64,000 nucleotides of DNA from Hanstruepera ponticola (GTDB lineage Bacteria; Bacteroidota; Bacteroidia; Flavobacteriales; Flavobacteriaceae): contig NZ_JABANC010000001.1 of NCBI RefSeq assembly GCF_012931685.1, positions 806,001-870,000 of the forward strand, given 5' to 3'. The position numbers and the translations under genes were made by a program. The notes beneath the pieces are model-generated. The model saw nothing but the letters and a program-made list of their open reading frames with translations, made no database searches and was not told where the DNA came from. Shown piece by piece: positions 7,524 through 16,002 of this stretch (the stretch's first letter is position 1; each line of letters begins with the position of its first letter).

Positions 7524-8012
7524 ATGATGGCAGTACAAAAACTAATTCTCGATGATTTTTTAGACGTACATGACTATGGATTGGTAGGCATTCATTGCTC
7601 CATTGAAGATTATAGGTTGGCTTATTTTTTAAACAAGTATTTAAATATAAACCTAACAAGAAATCATAAGGATGTGGATTTTAACAATCAGGTGTATTAC
7701 CCCATTTTTGAGTGGTTTGACGAAAATAAACTAATTACATGGAATTTAGTTTCCAATATATGTAAAGTTGATAGTGAAACCCATGAAACTTCGGAATCAC
7801 TTTTTGACAGTCCGCAAACCACTACAAAAACACACTATTTAATTCCAGAGTACCGTAAAGTGAATTATTTTTTAAAAATAACGGAAGAGGATATAAGCCA
7901 AACTAAATTGAAATTGATTTTGAATAAAATTCTCAATATTCCCCAAATAGTCACGGCATATAATCTTGTTCCTGAAGATTTAAAATCAAAAAACAACTTA
8001 ATTTTTTATTAA
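7524..8012 (+). CDS. IPExxxVDY family protein
   Basis: A 162-residue Bacteroidota protein of unknown function. The family-naming motif appears as IPEYRKVNY, with Asn where Asp is usual. The rest is a globular alpha/beta-looking protein with no signal peptide or membrane segment. ATG at 7524 is chosen over the TTG at 7521; an adjacent ATG at 7527 is equally possible. The stop codon overlaps the pyk ATG by one base, so the two are almost certainly co-transcribed and translationally linked. The function is unknown. Confidence 0.85.
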   Translation: MMAVQKLILDDFLDVHDYGLVGIHCSIEDYRLAYFLNKYLNINLTRNHKDVDFNNQVYYPIFEWFDENKLITWNLVSNICKVDSETHETSESLFDSPQTTTKTHYLIPEYRKVNYFLKITEEDISQTKLKLILNKILNIPQIVTAYNLVPEDLKSKNNLIFY

Positions 8013-9454
8013 TGTTAAAAAGAAAAAAAACCAAAATAGTCGCCACACTTGGGCCTGCAACTAGTTCAAAAGAAGTTTTAAAAGGAATGCTTGATGAAGG
8101 TGCTAACGTGTTTAGAATTAATTTTTCACATGCTGATTATAATGATGTCAAAGAACGTGTTGCCATGATACGTGAATTGAATGATGAATTTGACTATAAT
8201 GCCGCCATTTTAGCTGATTTACAAGGGCCTAAATTACGTGTTGGCAATATGAAAGGTGAAGTTGTAGTTAATGAAGGCGACGAGATTATTTTCGCAACAG
8301 GTAAACGCTTTGAGGGCAACAAAAAACGTGTATATATGACCTATGAGCGTTTTCCACAAGATGCTAAACCGGGTGAGAAAATTCTTTTGGACGATGGTAA
8401 ATTAATTTTTGAAGTTGTTTCAACCGATAAAAAAAGCGAAGTTAAAGCACGTGTCATTCAGGGAGGACCATTACGTTCTAAAAAAGGTGTCAATTTACCA
8501 AATACTAATATTTCGCAGCCAGCTTTAACAGAGAAAGATATTGAAGATGCGCTGTTTGCTATTGAGATGAAAGTAGATTGGATTGCACTATCTTTTGTAC
8601 GTCATGCAGAAGATTTAATGCAATTGGAGGAACTCATTAACGAGCATAGTGATCATAAAATTCCGATTATAGCCAAGATTGAAAAACCAGAAGCCGTTGA
8701 GAATATTGATAAAATTGTAGCTTATTGCGATGGTTTAATGGTTGCAAGAGGTGATTTAGGTGTTGAAATACCAGCAGAAGAAGTACCGCTCATTCAAAAG
8801 AAGTTAGTCCTCAGGGCCAAGCAAGCAAGAATACCTGTAATTATAGCGACACAAATGATGGAAACCATGATTTCTAGCTTAACACCAACACGTGCCGAAG
8901 TAAATGATGTTGCTAATTCAGTTATGGATGGTGCTGATGCTGTAATGTTATCTGGAGAGACTTCCGTTGGGAGTTACCCTGTTCAAGTCATTAAACAAAT
9001 GTCTGATATTATCAAGAGTGTTGAAGATTCAGAATTAATAAAAGTACCACAAATACCACCGCATATTCGTACCAAGCGTTATATTACAAAATCTATTTGT
9101 TATCATGCGGCAAATATGGCAAATGAAATAGACGCCAGAGCAATTTCCACGCTTACCAATAGTGGATACACAGCCTTTCAAATTTCAGCATGGCGACCAA
9201 GTGCACACATTTTAGTGTTTACGTCTAATCGTAGAATTCTTACGCAGCTGAACTTACTTTGGGGTGTGAGAGCCTTCTTTTACGATAAGTTTGTAAGTAC
9301 CGATGAAACTATTGAAGATGTAAATGCCATTGCTTGTAAAAAAGGATATTTGGAGGAAGGCGATATGTTAATTAGTTTAGCCGCTATGCCTATAAAAGAT
9401 AAAGGTATGGTAAATACGTTACGGGTTACCGAAATTACAACTTGTAGTTTTTAA
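8012..9454 (+). CDS. pyk: Pyruvate kinase
   Basis: It converts phosphoenolpyruvate and ADP to pyruvate and ATP, the last step of glycolysis. Family motifs in order: KTKIVATLGPATSS at the N-terminus, RINFSHAD, the active-site strand IPIIAKIEKPEAVENID, MVARGDLGVEIP, and ATQMMETMI with SGETSVGSYP. Its 480 residues are typical. Its last four bases overlap the end of the convergent DUF6090 gene. There is no extended C-terminal PEP-utiliser domain. Confidence 0.98.
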   Translation: MLKRKKTKIVATLGPATSSKEVLKGMLDEGANVFRINFSHADYNDVKERVAMIRELNDEFDYNAAILADLQGPKLRVGNMKGEVVVNEGDEIIFATGKRFEGNKKRVYMTYERFPQDAKPGEKILLDDGKLIFEVVSTDKKSEVKARVIQGGPLRSKKGVNLPNTNISQPALTEKDIEDALFAIEMKVDWIALSFVRHAEDLMQLEELINEHSDHKIPIIAKIEKPEAVENIDKIVAYCDGLMVARGDLGVEIPAEEVPLIQKKLVLRAKQARIPVIIATQMMETMISSLTPTRAEVNDVANSVMDGADAVMLSGETSVGSYPVQVIKQMSDIIKSVEDSELIKVPQIPPHIRTKRYITKSICYHAANMANEIDARAISTLTNSGYTAFQISAWRPSAHILVFTSNRRILTQLNLLWGVRAFFYDKFVSTDETIEDVNAIACKKGYLEEGDMLISLAAMPIKDKGMVNTLRVTEITTCSF

Positions 9455-10203
9455 GGATCTTTAATTTCCTTTTCTATTTGCAAAATCATATTTTCTGAAA
9501 AAGTAATAAGTCCATTTATATACCGTTCACCAGTATTTAACGTTTCCAGTTTAAAGGTGGCAATGTTCCATAATTCCATGCTTGATATAAGACTATTGTA
9601 ATCCGTTTTTGGACCACCTTGTATCAGGCCATCTTTAAAATAATCTATAGCTATTTCGCTATAGTTAATGTTTTCAACAAAATAGGGCTCTATAGTATTG
9701 GTGTATTGTGTTTGGTTATAATCCGTGTTAATACCGAAAGCGTCTCTAATTTCTCTAAAATATTTAAAGTACAATTTAAGCGAGTCATTTTTTATTTGAG
9801 CTTGAAGATTTTGATTGATAAATTCATCAGTAACAGGATAGGAAAGTGTCATGCCCCAAAATGTAGCCGTATTGCCCAGAAGCTTTTTAAGAGTAGGTAT
9901 AGAATCTGGGTTTTTACTATCAAGTATGCTTAAAACTCGTTTACTGCTTTTAATTTGAGAAGCAACATCGTCTTTAGCATATTTTAAATCTTCAATTTGA
10001 TTTTTAAGTTCTTCAGAAATACGGATTAAATAATCGGTTTTTTTATTTGTTATAATTCTATCAGAGTTCCAGTTGTTAATACTTAAGGCAATTAAAATTC
10101 CTATAACTACAAGAATGATTTCACCAATGGCATATTTAAAATATGTTGTGGTTTTACCTATAGAAAGCAAATTTTTTCTAATTTTTCTAAAGAATTTTAT
10201 CAT
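9451..10203 (-). CDS. DUF6090 family membrane protein
   Basis: A 250-residue protein whose N-terminus (MIKFFRKIRKNLL, then one membrane helix YAIGEIILVVIGILIALSIN at about 24-43, then NWNSDR) is the hallmark of DUF6090, a family abundant in Flavobacteriaceae. The remainder is predicted outside the membrane and is helical and charged. No function is known. It is a single gene, convergent with pyk and overlapping it by four bases. Confidence 0.8.
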   Translation of the reverse strand: MIKFFRKIRKNLLSIGKTTTYFKYAIGEIILVVIGILIALSINNWNSDRIITNKKTDYLIRISEELKNQIEDLKYAKDDVASQIKSSKRVLSILDSKNPDSIPTLKKLLGNTATFWGMTLSYPVTDEFINQNLQAQIKNDSLKLYFKYFREIRDAFGINTDYNQTQYTNTIEPYFVENINYSEIAIDYFKDGLIQGGPKTDYNSLISSMELWNIATFKLETLNTGERYINGLITFSENMILQIEKEIKDP

Positions 10204-10312
10204 TGGTTAGTAGTTATTTTTTGTGGTGTATAATATTAAAGTGAAATACATCTTTTGCTTTTAATTATATGCCTCAACGAATTTCGACTTTTTTTATACA
10301 ATGTCAAAATCA

Positions 10313-11419
10313 TTAAAATTCAAATTGTAATTGCACGCTTACTTCCTTTTTGGGCTCCAATTTTTTTATTGGTTTCTTTTCAGTGTTGAGGTTTGATAAT
10401 GAAATTCCTAACAAGCGTACAGAATTATGTAGCTTTTCTTGATACAATAAGTCTTTGGCAGTTTCAAGAATGATACTCTTATCATGTATAAAGTAGCGTA
10501 AGGTTTTGCTACGAGTTTGAAGTGTAAAATCGCTATACTTTATCTTTAAAGTTATGGTTTTTCCAGCCACTTGACTTTTTTGCAAGCGTCTAGAAACTTC
10601 TTCGGCAATATGATCTAGTTTTTCAAGCATAAACACTTCAGACGAGAGGTTTTCACTAAAGGTACGTTCGGCAGCTAACGATTTTCTGGTGCGGTTTGGT
10701 TTTACCTGACTGTTATGTATTCCTCTAACAATATAGTAGTACGATTTCCCAGATTTCCCAAAGTTTTCTTCAAGGTATTCAGCTGTTTTCGATTTTAAAT
10801 CCCTTCCTGTAAAAATACCTTTTTGATACATTTTTTCGGCAGTAACCTTGCCAATACCATAGAATTTTCTGATATCTAATGCTTCTAAAAATCCTAAAAC
10901 CTCTTCAGGGTTTACGGTTTTTTGCCCATTAGGTTTATTATAATCACTGGCTACTTTTGCTATAAATTTATTAATAGAAACACCTGCCGAAGCCGTTAAA
11001 CCAACCTCTTTAAAAATCCGTTCACGTATTTCTTTTGCAATTAAGGTTGCGCTCGGATTACCTTTTTTATTTTCGGTAACATCTAAATAGGCTTCATCCA
11101 TTGAGAGTGGTTCAACCAAGTCCGTGTAATCATGAAATATTTTACGAATTTTTTTCGAAATTTCTGCATAACGTTCAAAACGTGGACGCACAAAAATAAG
11201 TTCTGGGCAATTGCGCCTTGCTTGCACACCGCTCATGGCGCTTTTAACACCAAATTTACGCGCTTCATAACTCGCTGCACTTACCACACCACGTTTACCA
11301 CCACCTCCAACAGCTAGAGGTTTACCTTGTAATTCAGGATTATCTAGTTGTTCTACAGAGGCATAAAAAGCATCCATATCCACATGAATAATTTTCCGTA
11401 TTGGTAAATCGTTTGACAT
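10313..11419 (-). CDS. dinB: DNA polymerase IV (Y family)
   Basis: An error-prone translesion polymerase. Y-family motifs are present: HVDMDAFYASVEQ near the N-terminus (first catalytic Asp pair), then AASYEARKFGVKSAM, then SMDEAYLDVT (catalytic Asp-Glu). The thumb and little-finger regions follow. The C-terminus ends QLQFEF, which resembles a beta-clamp-binding QLxLF peptide. The length of 368 is usual. It is monocistronic on the minus strand. Confidence 0.96.
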   Translation of the reverse strand: MSNDLPIRKIIHVDMDAFYASVEQLDNPELQGKPLAVGGGGKRGVVSAASYEARKFGVKSAMSGVQARRNCPELIFVRPRFERYAEISKKIRKIFHDYTDLVEPLSMDEAYLDVTENKKGNPSATLIAKEIRERIFKEVGLTASAGVSINKFIAKVASDYNKPNGQKTVNPEEVLGFLEALDIRKFYGIGKVTAEKMYQKGIFTGRDLKSKTAEYLEENFGKSGKSYYYIVRGIHNSQVKPNRTRKSLAAERTFSENLSSEVFMLEKLDHIAEEVSRRLQKSQVAGKTITLKIKYSDFTLQTRSKTLRYFIHDKSIILETAKDLLYQEKLHNSVRLLGISLSNLNTEKKPIKKLEPKKEVSVQLQFEF

Positions 11420-11449
11420 GATGTAAATTTATGACATAAAAACCAACGT

Positions 11450-11493
11450 CAGTTCGAGTGTTTTCATTTTTTGAATGAAAATGTATAGAGAAC
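11450..11493. repeat. Palindromic intergenic repeat
   Basis: TTTTCATT (11461-11468) and AATGAAAA (11474-11481) form a perfect 8-bp stem, flanked by GTTCGAGTG on the left and TATAGAGAAC on the right, which extend the symmetry imperfectly. It lies between divergent dinB and the CYTH gene. It looks like one copy of a dispersed REP-like family with GTTCGAG/GAGAAC ends; this window alone cannot prove dispersal. Confidence 0.45.
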
Positions 11494-11527
11494 GTTTAAA
11501 GATTCCTTTTTTTCAAGGGAGGTAGGC

Positions 11528-12001
11528 ATGATAGAAATAGAACGTAAATTTTTAACACTTTCAGATGCTTTTAAAAGCGAAGCAAAGCGTAGCTTTAGAA
11601 TTAAGCAAGGATTTTTAAACACTAATCAAGATAGAACAGTTCGTGTGCGCTTGAAAGATGATAACGGTTTTCTAACAGTGAAAGGCAAATCGTCTGATGA
11701 TGGCTTATCACGGTTTGAATGGGAAAAAGAAATTTCTAAATCAGATGCTGAATCATTACTTGGCTTATGTGAAGAAATTGTGATTGATAAAATACGCTAT
11801 GAGATTCCTTATGGAAATCATATTTTTGAAGTCGATGAGTTTTTTGGAGAAAATGCTGGTTTGATAATTGCTGAAGTTGAATTGCAAAACGAAAACGAGT
11901 CTTTTGAAAAGCCTCACTGGCTTGGTAAAGAAGTCACAGGGCAAGTTAAATATTACAATGCTCAATTGAGCAAAGAACCTTTTAATACTTGGAAAAAATG
12001 A
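11528..12001 (+). CDS. CYTH domain protein (triphosphate tunnel metalloenzyme)
   Basis: A 157-residue protein beginning MIEIERKFL, the ExExK signature of CYTH/TTM enzymes, followed by conserved charged strands (RTVRVRLKDD, GFLTVKGKS, FEVDEFFGENAGLIIAEVEL) of the eight-stranded tunnel. Family members hydrolyse tripolyphosphate or related triphosphates; adenylate cyclase activity is seen in a few. Substrate unknown. Its stop overlaps the ATG of the next gene (ATGA), so the two are translationally coupled. Confidence 0.9.
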   Translation: MIEIERKFLTLSDAFKSEAKRSFRIKQGFLNTNQDRTVRVRLKDDNGFLTVKGKSSDDGLSRFEWEKEISKSDAESLLGLCEEIVIDKIRYEIPYGNHIFEVDEFFGENAGLIIAEVELQNENESFEKPHWLGKEVTGQVKYYNAQLSKEPFNTWKK

Positions 12002-12528
12002 AACATATAAGTTTAATATTATTAATACTTTTTACTGTAAGCTGTAAAAAAGAAGCACAAACAACTGACTCAACAACTGAAACGATTATCACTAAAACAG
12101 ATACGGTTTATATAGAAACCTATAAAGGCGAACCTATAAAAACCGCTAAAGAACTTAAAGCAGAATTAACTGAAAAAGGCTATCAAACTTTTGATTATGT
12201 TGACGAAAAAACACAAGATACAATCTTAATGCAACAATATTTTATAGCTTTTTTGAAATCAGGTCCAATACGTTCTCAAAATGAAGAAGAAGCGGCAAAA
12301 CTTCAAGAAGCACATTTAGCGCATTTAGGTAGAATGTATGAAGAGGGCTATGCTGATATTTCAGGACCTTTTGGAGATAATGGTGACATTAGAGGTATTA
12401 CTATTTATAATGTACCTACTTTAAAAATAGCGGATAGTTTAGCCAATATGGATCCTATGGTAAAAGCAGGCAGACTTGAAATTGAAATTCATCCTTGGTG
12501 GGCCGCAAAAGGGTTTCCTTTACGGTAA
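11998..12528 (+). CDS. YciI-like domain lipoprotein
   Basis: Starts MKHISLILLILFTVSCKK, a lipoprotein signal with lipobox Cys16, so it is anchored in an envelope membrane. The mature C-terminal about 90 residues (QQYFIAFLKSGPIRSQ, then HLGRMYEEGYADISGPFGDN) match the YCII-related fold, normally a small cytoplasmic domain; export is unusual. ATG 11998 is chosen because it gives the lipobox and an ATGA overlap with the CYTH gene; a start at 11989 would place Met-Glu-Lys before it. It is convergent with and overlaps the next gene by nine bases. The function is unknown. Confidence 0.75.
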   Translation: MKHISLILLILFTVSCKKEAQTTDSTTETIITKTDTVYIETYKGEPIKTAKELKAELTEKGYQTFDYVDEKTQDTILMQQYFIAFLKSGPIRSQNEEEAAKLQEAHLAHLGRMYEEGYADISGPFGDNGDIRGITIYNVPTLKIADSLANMDPMVKAGRLEIEIHPWWAAKGFPLR

Positions 12529-12840
12529 TTTAAATTCGTATTCGCGTTCAACTTTACAAATTCTCACATGGTACCACTTATACCATTGACTACGTCCTTT
12601 ACTTTGTGCCATAAGATGTTCACTATTTAGTTTCCATGCTTTAATAGCCTCTAAAGATTGCCAGTAGCTGACAGTTATTCCTAATGTGTCTCTTGCTGAT
12701 TCTATACCTAAAAAACCATCTTGGTTTTTGGCTAAGGCTTCCATTTTATTAGCCATTTCAGCATATTCTGAAACATCTTCTGAATGTTTAGAAGTAAAAA
12801 TTACTGCATAATATGGATTTTTATGTGATTTCATTATCAT
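12520..12840 (-). CDS. Antibiotic biosynthesis monooxygenase (ABM)-fold protein
   Basis: A 106-residue dimeric alpha/beta-barrel type protein with the ABM pattern: YAVIFTSKHSEDVSEYAEMA, then GFLGIESARDTLGITVSYWQS, then an HVRICKVEREYEF strand. Such proteins range from quinol monooxygenases to haem-degrading enzymes; no specific substrate can be assigned. ATG 12840 or the in-frame ATG at 12834 could start it. A TTG-19-TATATTTA promoter is upstream. Confidence 0.8.
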   Translation of the reverse strand: MIMKSHKNPYYAVIFTSKHSEDVSEYAEMANKMEALAKNQDGFLGIESARDTLGITVSYWQSLEAIKAWKLNSEHLMAQSKGRSQWYKWYHVRICKVEREYEFKLP

Positions 12841-12866
12841 TCTTATTTACGAAAACGATTGCGTGT

Positions 12867-12874
12867 TAAATATA
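12867..12874 (-). promoter_or_regulatory. Promoter -7 box for the ABM-fold gene
   Basis: On the minus strand a TTG, 19-base spacer and TATATTTA lie about 27-55 bases before the ATG, a good match to the Bacteroidota pattern with one mismatch in the -7 box. Confidence 0.45.
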
Positions 12875-12929
12875 TCTTATTATCAATTCAAAGCAAGTAA
12901 TTAAATTGACTATTCCGTATTTTTATAAC

Positions 12930-14804
12930 ATGTATAAAGTTAATACATATACATTTATTTTTTTGAGCTTAATTCTGTTATTGAGTGGTAATTTTGGTTA
13001 TGCCCAATTGAGTTTTTGTTCTGGAAATTCAGGTGATCCTATTTATTTTGATGATTTTGGTTCGGGTACCACAAACGGACCTGCGCTTCCTTCTGGTACA
13101 ACTTCATATACCTATGCCAATTCTGAACCTGAAGATGGCTTTTATACCATTTCCAGCAATACCAATTGGTTTGGTTGGCATAATACACAGGACCATACTC
13201 CTGGAGATACCAATGGCAGAAGCTTGATTGTTAATGCCGATTTTACTGCGGGAGAGTTTTACAGAACAACTATCTCTGGATTATGTGACAATACGACTTA
13301 TGAATTTTCTTCTTGGCTTTTAAATCTATTACCTCCAGGCGGATTTTGTGGTACAGGTATTCCTATAAATGTAAAATTTCAAATTTGGGATAACACTGAT
13401 ACTGTACTATTAGCTTCAGGAGATACAGGTGATATACAAGGCACAACTACTCCAGTTTGGGAAGAATATGGACTTGTTTTTACAACAACGGCTGGGCAAT
13501 CGTCAATAATCTTAAAAATGCTAAACAATGGTGTTGGAGGCTGTGGAAATGATTTGGCCATAGATGATATTGTTTTCAAAACGTGTGGTGATTTTATATC
13601 TATTGCGGATAGCTCATCTAATTCAAGTGTCTCCTTATGTACTTATGATTTACCCTATAACACACTATTGGAAGCCACTCCAGATTTTTCGGTTTACGAT
13701 ACTCATTTTTATCAATGGCAACAAAGTAATGATGGAATAAACTGGTTTGATATATCAGGTGAAACGAATCAAACCCTTCAAATAAATAATCTTACGACCA
13801 CGACACATTATAGAGTGAAAATGGCCGAAACACAAGCCAACTTGTTAAATGAATCTTGTAATACGATTTCAGAAGAATTTGAGATAATTGTTTTTCCTGA
13901 AGTAAGTCCGCCAACGAGCGATGGAGATGTTAATTTAAATTGTTCCACGGGTGTTTTATCTGTAACAGTACCTAATGGAATACAAGTAGATTGGTACAAT
14001 GCGCCAACTGGTGGTCAATTATTAGAGAGTAATAGCTTAAATTTTAGCCCTAATATTTTGGGTGTTTATTATGCTGAAGCAATTGATTCTAATTCAAACT
14101 GCAGCTCAACTACAAGAACAGCTGTAACTTTGTTATTTGGAGAAGAAATCCCTGTTATTGAAGATGAATATCTCACATTTTGTGAAGGTGAAAGCATCAT
14201 TCTAGAAGCTGGTTTAATGGATATGGATTATTTATGGAATACAGGTGAGACGACCAGTCAAATAACAGTAAGTACGCCAGGTATTTATACTGTTGAAGTC
14301 ACGAATTCTTCTAATTGTTCTGCGATTAAAACAATAGAGTTATTACAAATTGATGCGCCAGTCATTGAAGCGATTAATTCAAATGGATACCAAATTGAAA
14401 TTCATGTTTCAAGTAATGGCAACTACTTATTTTCACTAGATGGTACAAACTTTCAGTTAAGTAATATATTTGAGATTGAAGGTGGGAATTATACCGTATT
14501 TGTTAAGGCTGAAGGGGATTGTGGGATAGTGTCTGAAAACTATATACATTTTGTGATTCCAAAGTTTTTTACACCAAATAATGATGGTCAGAATGATACT
14601 TTTAATTTGAAAGGAATTGAAAGTTTTTCCGAATCAGAAGTATACATTTTTGATCGTTATGGCAAACTAATAAAGAGTGCTTTAAACCAACCCTTTTCAT
14701 GGGATGGAACGTATAGAAATGAAGTATTACAAACTTCAGATTTTTGGTATTACATTCGAATTGAAAATCAAATTTTCAAAGGGCATTTCACCTTAAAACG
14801 ATAA
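12930..14804 (+). CDS. T9SS-exported surface protein with type B (CHU_C) sorting domain
   Basis: A 624-residue secreted protein. The N-terminal signal peptide (YTFIFLSLILLLSGNFGYAQ) is followed by a jelly-roll-like region rich in Gly/Asn with paired cysteines, and then Ig/PKD-like repeats (for example GIYTVEVTNSSNC). The C-terminus FFTPNNDGQNDTFNLKG, IFDRYGKLI, FSWDGTY, and final FKGHFTLKR is a type B gliding/T9SS sorting domain. It is therefore predicted to be displayed or released through T9SS. ATG 12930 is preferred over the TTG at 12906. The ligand is unknown. Confidence 0.9.
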   Translation: MYKVNTYTFIFLSLILLLSGNFGYAQLSFCSGNSGDPIYFDDFGSGTTNGPALPSGTTSYTYANSEPEDGFYTISSNTNWFGWHNTQDHTPGDTNGRSLIVNADFTAGEFYRTTISGLCDNTTYEFSSWLLNLLPPGGFCGTGIPINVKFQIWDNTDTVLLASGDTGDIQGTTTPVWEEYGLVFTTTAGQSSIILKMLNNGVGGCGNDLAIDDIVFKTCGDFISIADSSSNSSVSLCTYDLPYNTLLEATPDFSVYDTHFYQWQQSNDGINWFDISGETNQTLQINNLTTTTHYRVKMAETQANLLNESCNTISEEFEIIVFPEVSPPTSDGDVNLNCSTGVLSVTVPNGIQVDWYNAPTGGQLLESNSLNFSPNILGVYYAEAIDSNSNCSSTTRTAVTLLFGEEIPVIEDEYLTFCEGESIILEAGLMDMDYLWNTGETTSQITVSTPGIYTVEVTNSSNCSAIKTIELLQIDAPVIEAINSNGYQIEIHVSSNGNYLFSLDGTNFQLSNIFEIEGGNYTVFVKAEGDCGIVSENYIHFVIPKFFTPNNDGQNDTFNLKGIESFSESEVYIFDRYGKLIKSALNQPFSWDGTYRNEVLQTSDFWYYIRIENQIFKGHFTLKR

Positions 14805-14805
14805 A

Positions 14806-15879
14806 TTAATTCTTGTAAATACCGACATATAATTCACCTTTATCATTCATAGAGGCTCTGTACATTCCAGCAGTATTAAACTCCATGGTTATATTTCCGT
14901 GTTTGTCTATAGCAATAATACCTCCATCACCACCCAATTCAGGTACTTTTTTCTGAATGACTTCTTTGGCAGCTTCTTGTAAAGTCACGCCTTTATAGTC
15001 CATCAATGCTGAAATATCATAAGCAACCATAGCACGAATAAAAAATTCGCCCCAACCTGTACTTGAAACCGCACAAGTGTTATTGTTAGCATAGGTTCCT
15101 GCACCAATAATAGGTGCGTCTCCAATACGTCCCCAACGCTTGTTAGTCATGCCTCCAGTTGAGGTTCCAGCTGCTAAATTGCCGTTTTTATCCAAAGCTA
15201 CGCAACCTACAGTTCCAAATTTTGAGTCTTTTATAATTGGGTCATAAAATGCAGTTTTATCTTCAGCTTGTTTTTTAGACTCATAGTCTTTAACGCTTTT
15301 CAAGGATTTGTAACGGTTTTCGGTGTAGAAATAACTAGAATCAACAATTTTTAAGCCTTGCTCTTGAGCAAATGTTTCGGCTCCAAGTCCTGACAGCATC
15401 ACATGCGGTGATTTTTCCATTACTGCACGAGCCAAATTTATTGGGTTTCTCACAGTTTTTGTTCCAGCGGATGCTCCTGCATTCAGTGTTTTTCCGTCCA
15501 TGATAGAAGCATCTAATTCATTAGTTCCAGCATTGGTAAAAACTGCACCTTTTCCAGCATTGAATAATGGGGAATCTTCTAATATATTAATGGTTTTTTC
15601 AACCGCATCTAGGCTGCTACCACCATTTTTTAAAATGTTGTGTCCTAAGCGTATAGCTTCTTCTAATTTGGCTATATAAGCAGCTTCTTTTTCAGGAGAC
15701 ATGTTTTCGCGTAAGATGGTTCCAGCGCCACCATGAATAACAATGGCAAATTCATTCACTTGAGCAGGAATACTGTCTTTTTCTGTTGGCTTTTTGGTTA
15801 TGGTAGATTGCAATTCTTCCTTGTTTTTGCATCCGATAATAATAAAGCAAAAAGCGAATAAGTATATTAGTTTATTCAT
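14806..15879 (-). CDS. Isoaspartyl peptidase / L-asparaginase (Ntn hydrolase), lipoprotein
   Basis: A plant-type asparaginase family Ntn hydrolase that cleaves isoaspartyl dipeptides or asparagine after autoprocessing. The nucleophile Thr223 lies in SKFGTVGCVALD, with GTSTGGMTNKRWGRIGD and GAGTYANN downstream as substrate-binding loops. The N-terminus has a lipobox (FCFIIIGC, Cys17), so the enzyme is envelope-anchored. The 357 residues are normal. It converges on the T9SS gene with a one-base gap. Confidence 0.92.
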   Translation of the reverse strand: MNKLIYLFAFCFIIIGCKNKEELQSTITKKPTEKDSIPAQVNEFAIVIHGGAGTILRENMSPEKEAAYIAKLEEAIRLGHNILKNGGSSLDAVEKTINILEDSPLFNAGKGAVFTNAGTNELDASIMDGKTLNAGASAGTKTVRNPINLARAVMEKSPHVMLSGLGAETFAQEQGLKIVDSSYFYTENRYKSLKSVKDYESKKQAEDKTAFYDPIIKDSKFGTVGCVALDKNGNLAAGTSTGGMTNKRWGRIGDAPIIGAGTYANNNTCAVSSTGWGEFFIRAMVAYDISALMDYKGVTLQEAAKEVIQKKVPELGGDGGIIAIDKHGNITMEFNTAGMYRASMNDKGELYVGIYKN

Positions 15880-15959
15880 AATGATTTCGATAATTTATGG
15901 TTGCTTAAAGTTACATTATTTATAGAATTAGTCTTTCTCTGAAAACGACTTTTTATTAG

Positions 15960-15967
15960 TATATTCG
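15960..15967 (+). promoter_or_regulatory. Possible -7 box for the ALDH7-type gene
   Basis: TATATTCG is one mismatch from TAnnTTTG, 35 bases before the ATG. No clear -33. Confidence 0.35.
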
Positions 15968-16002
15968 CAGATAATTAAATAATAATTAAAAAAACAAAAT
16001 TT

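Noticed and set aside
12906-12929. TTG start for the T9SS type B protein
   Set aside because: The ATG at 12930 gives a normal signal peptide; the longer form only adds polar residues before it.
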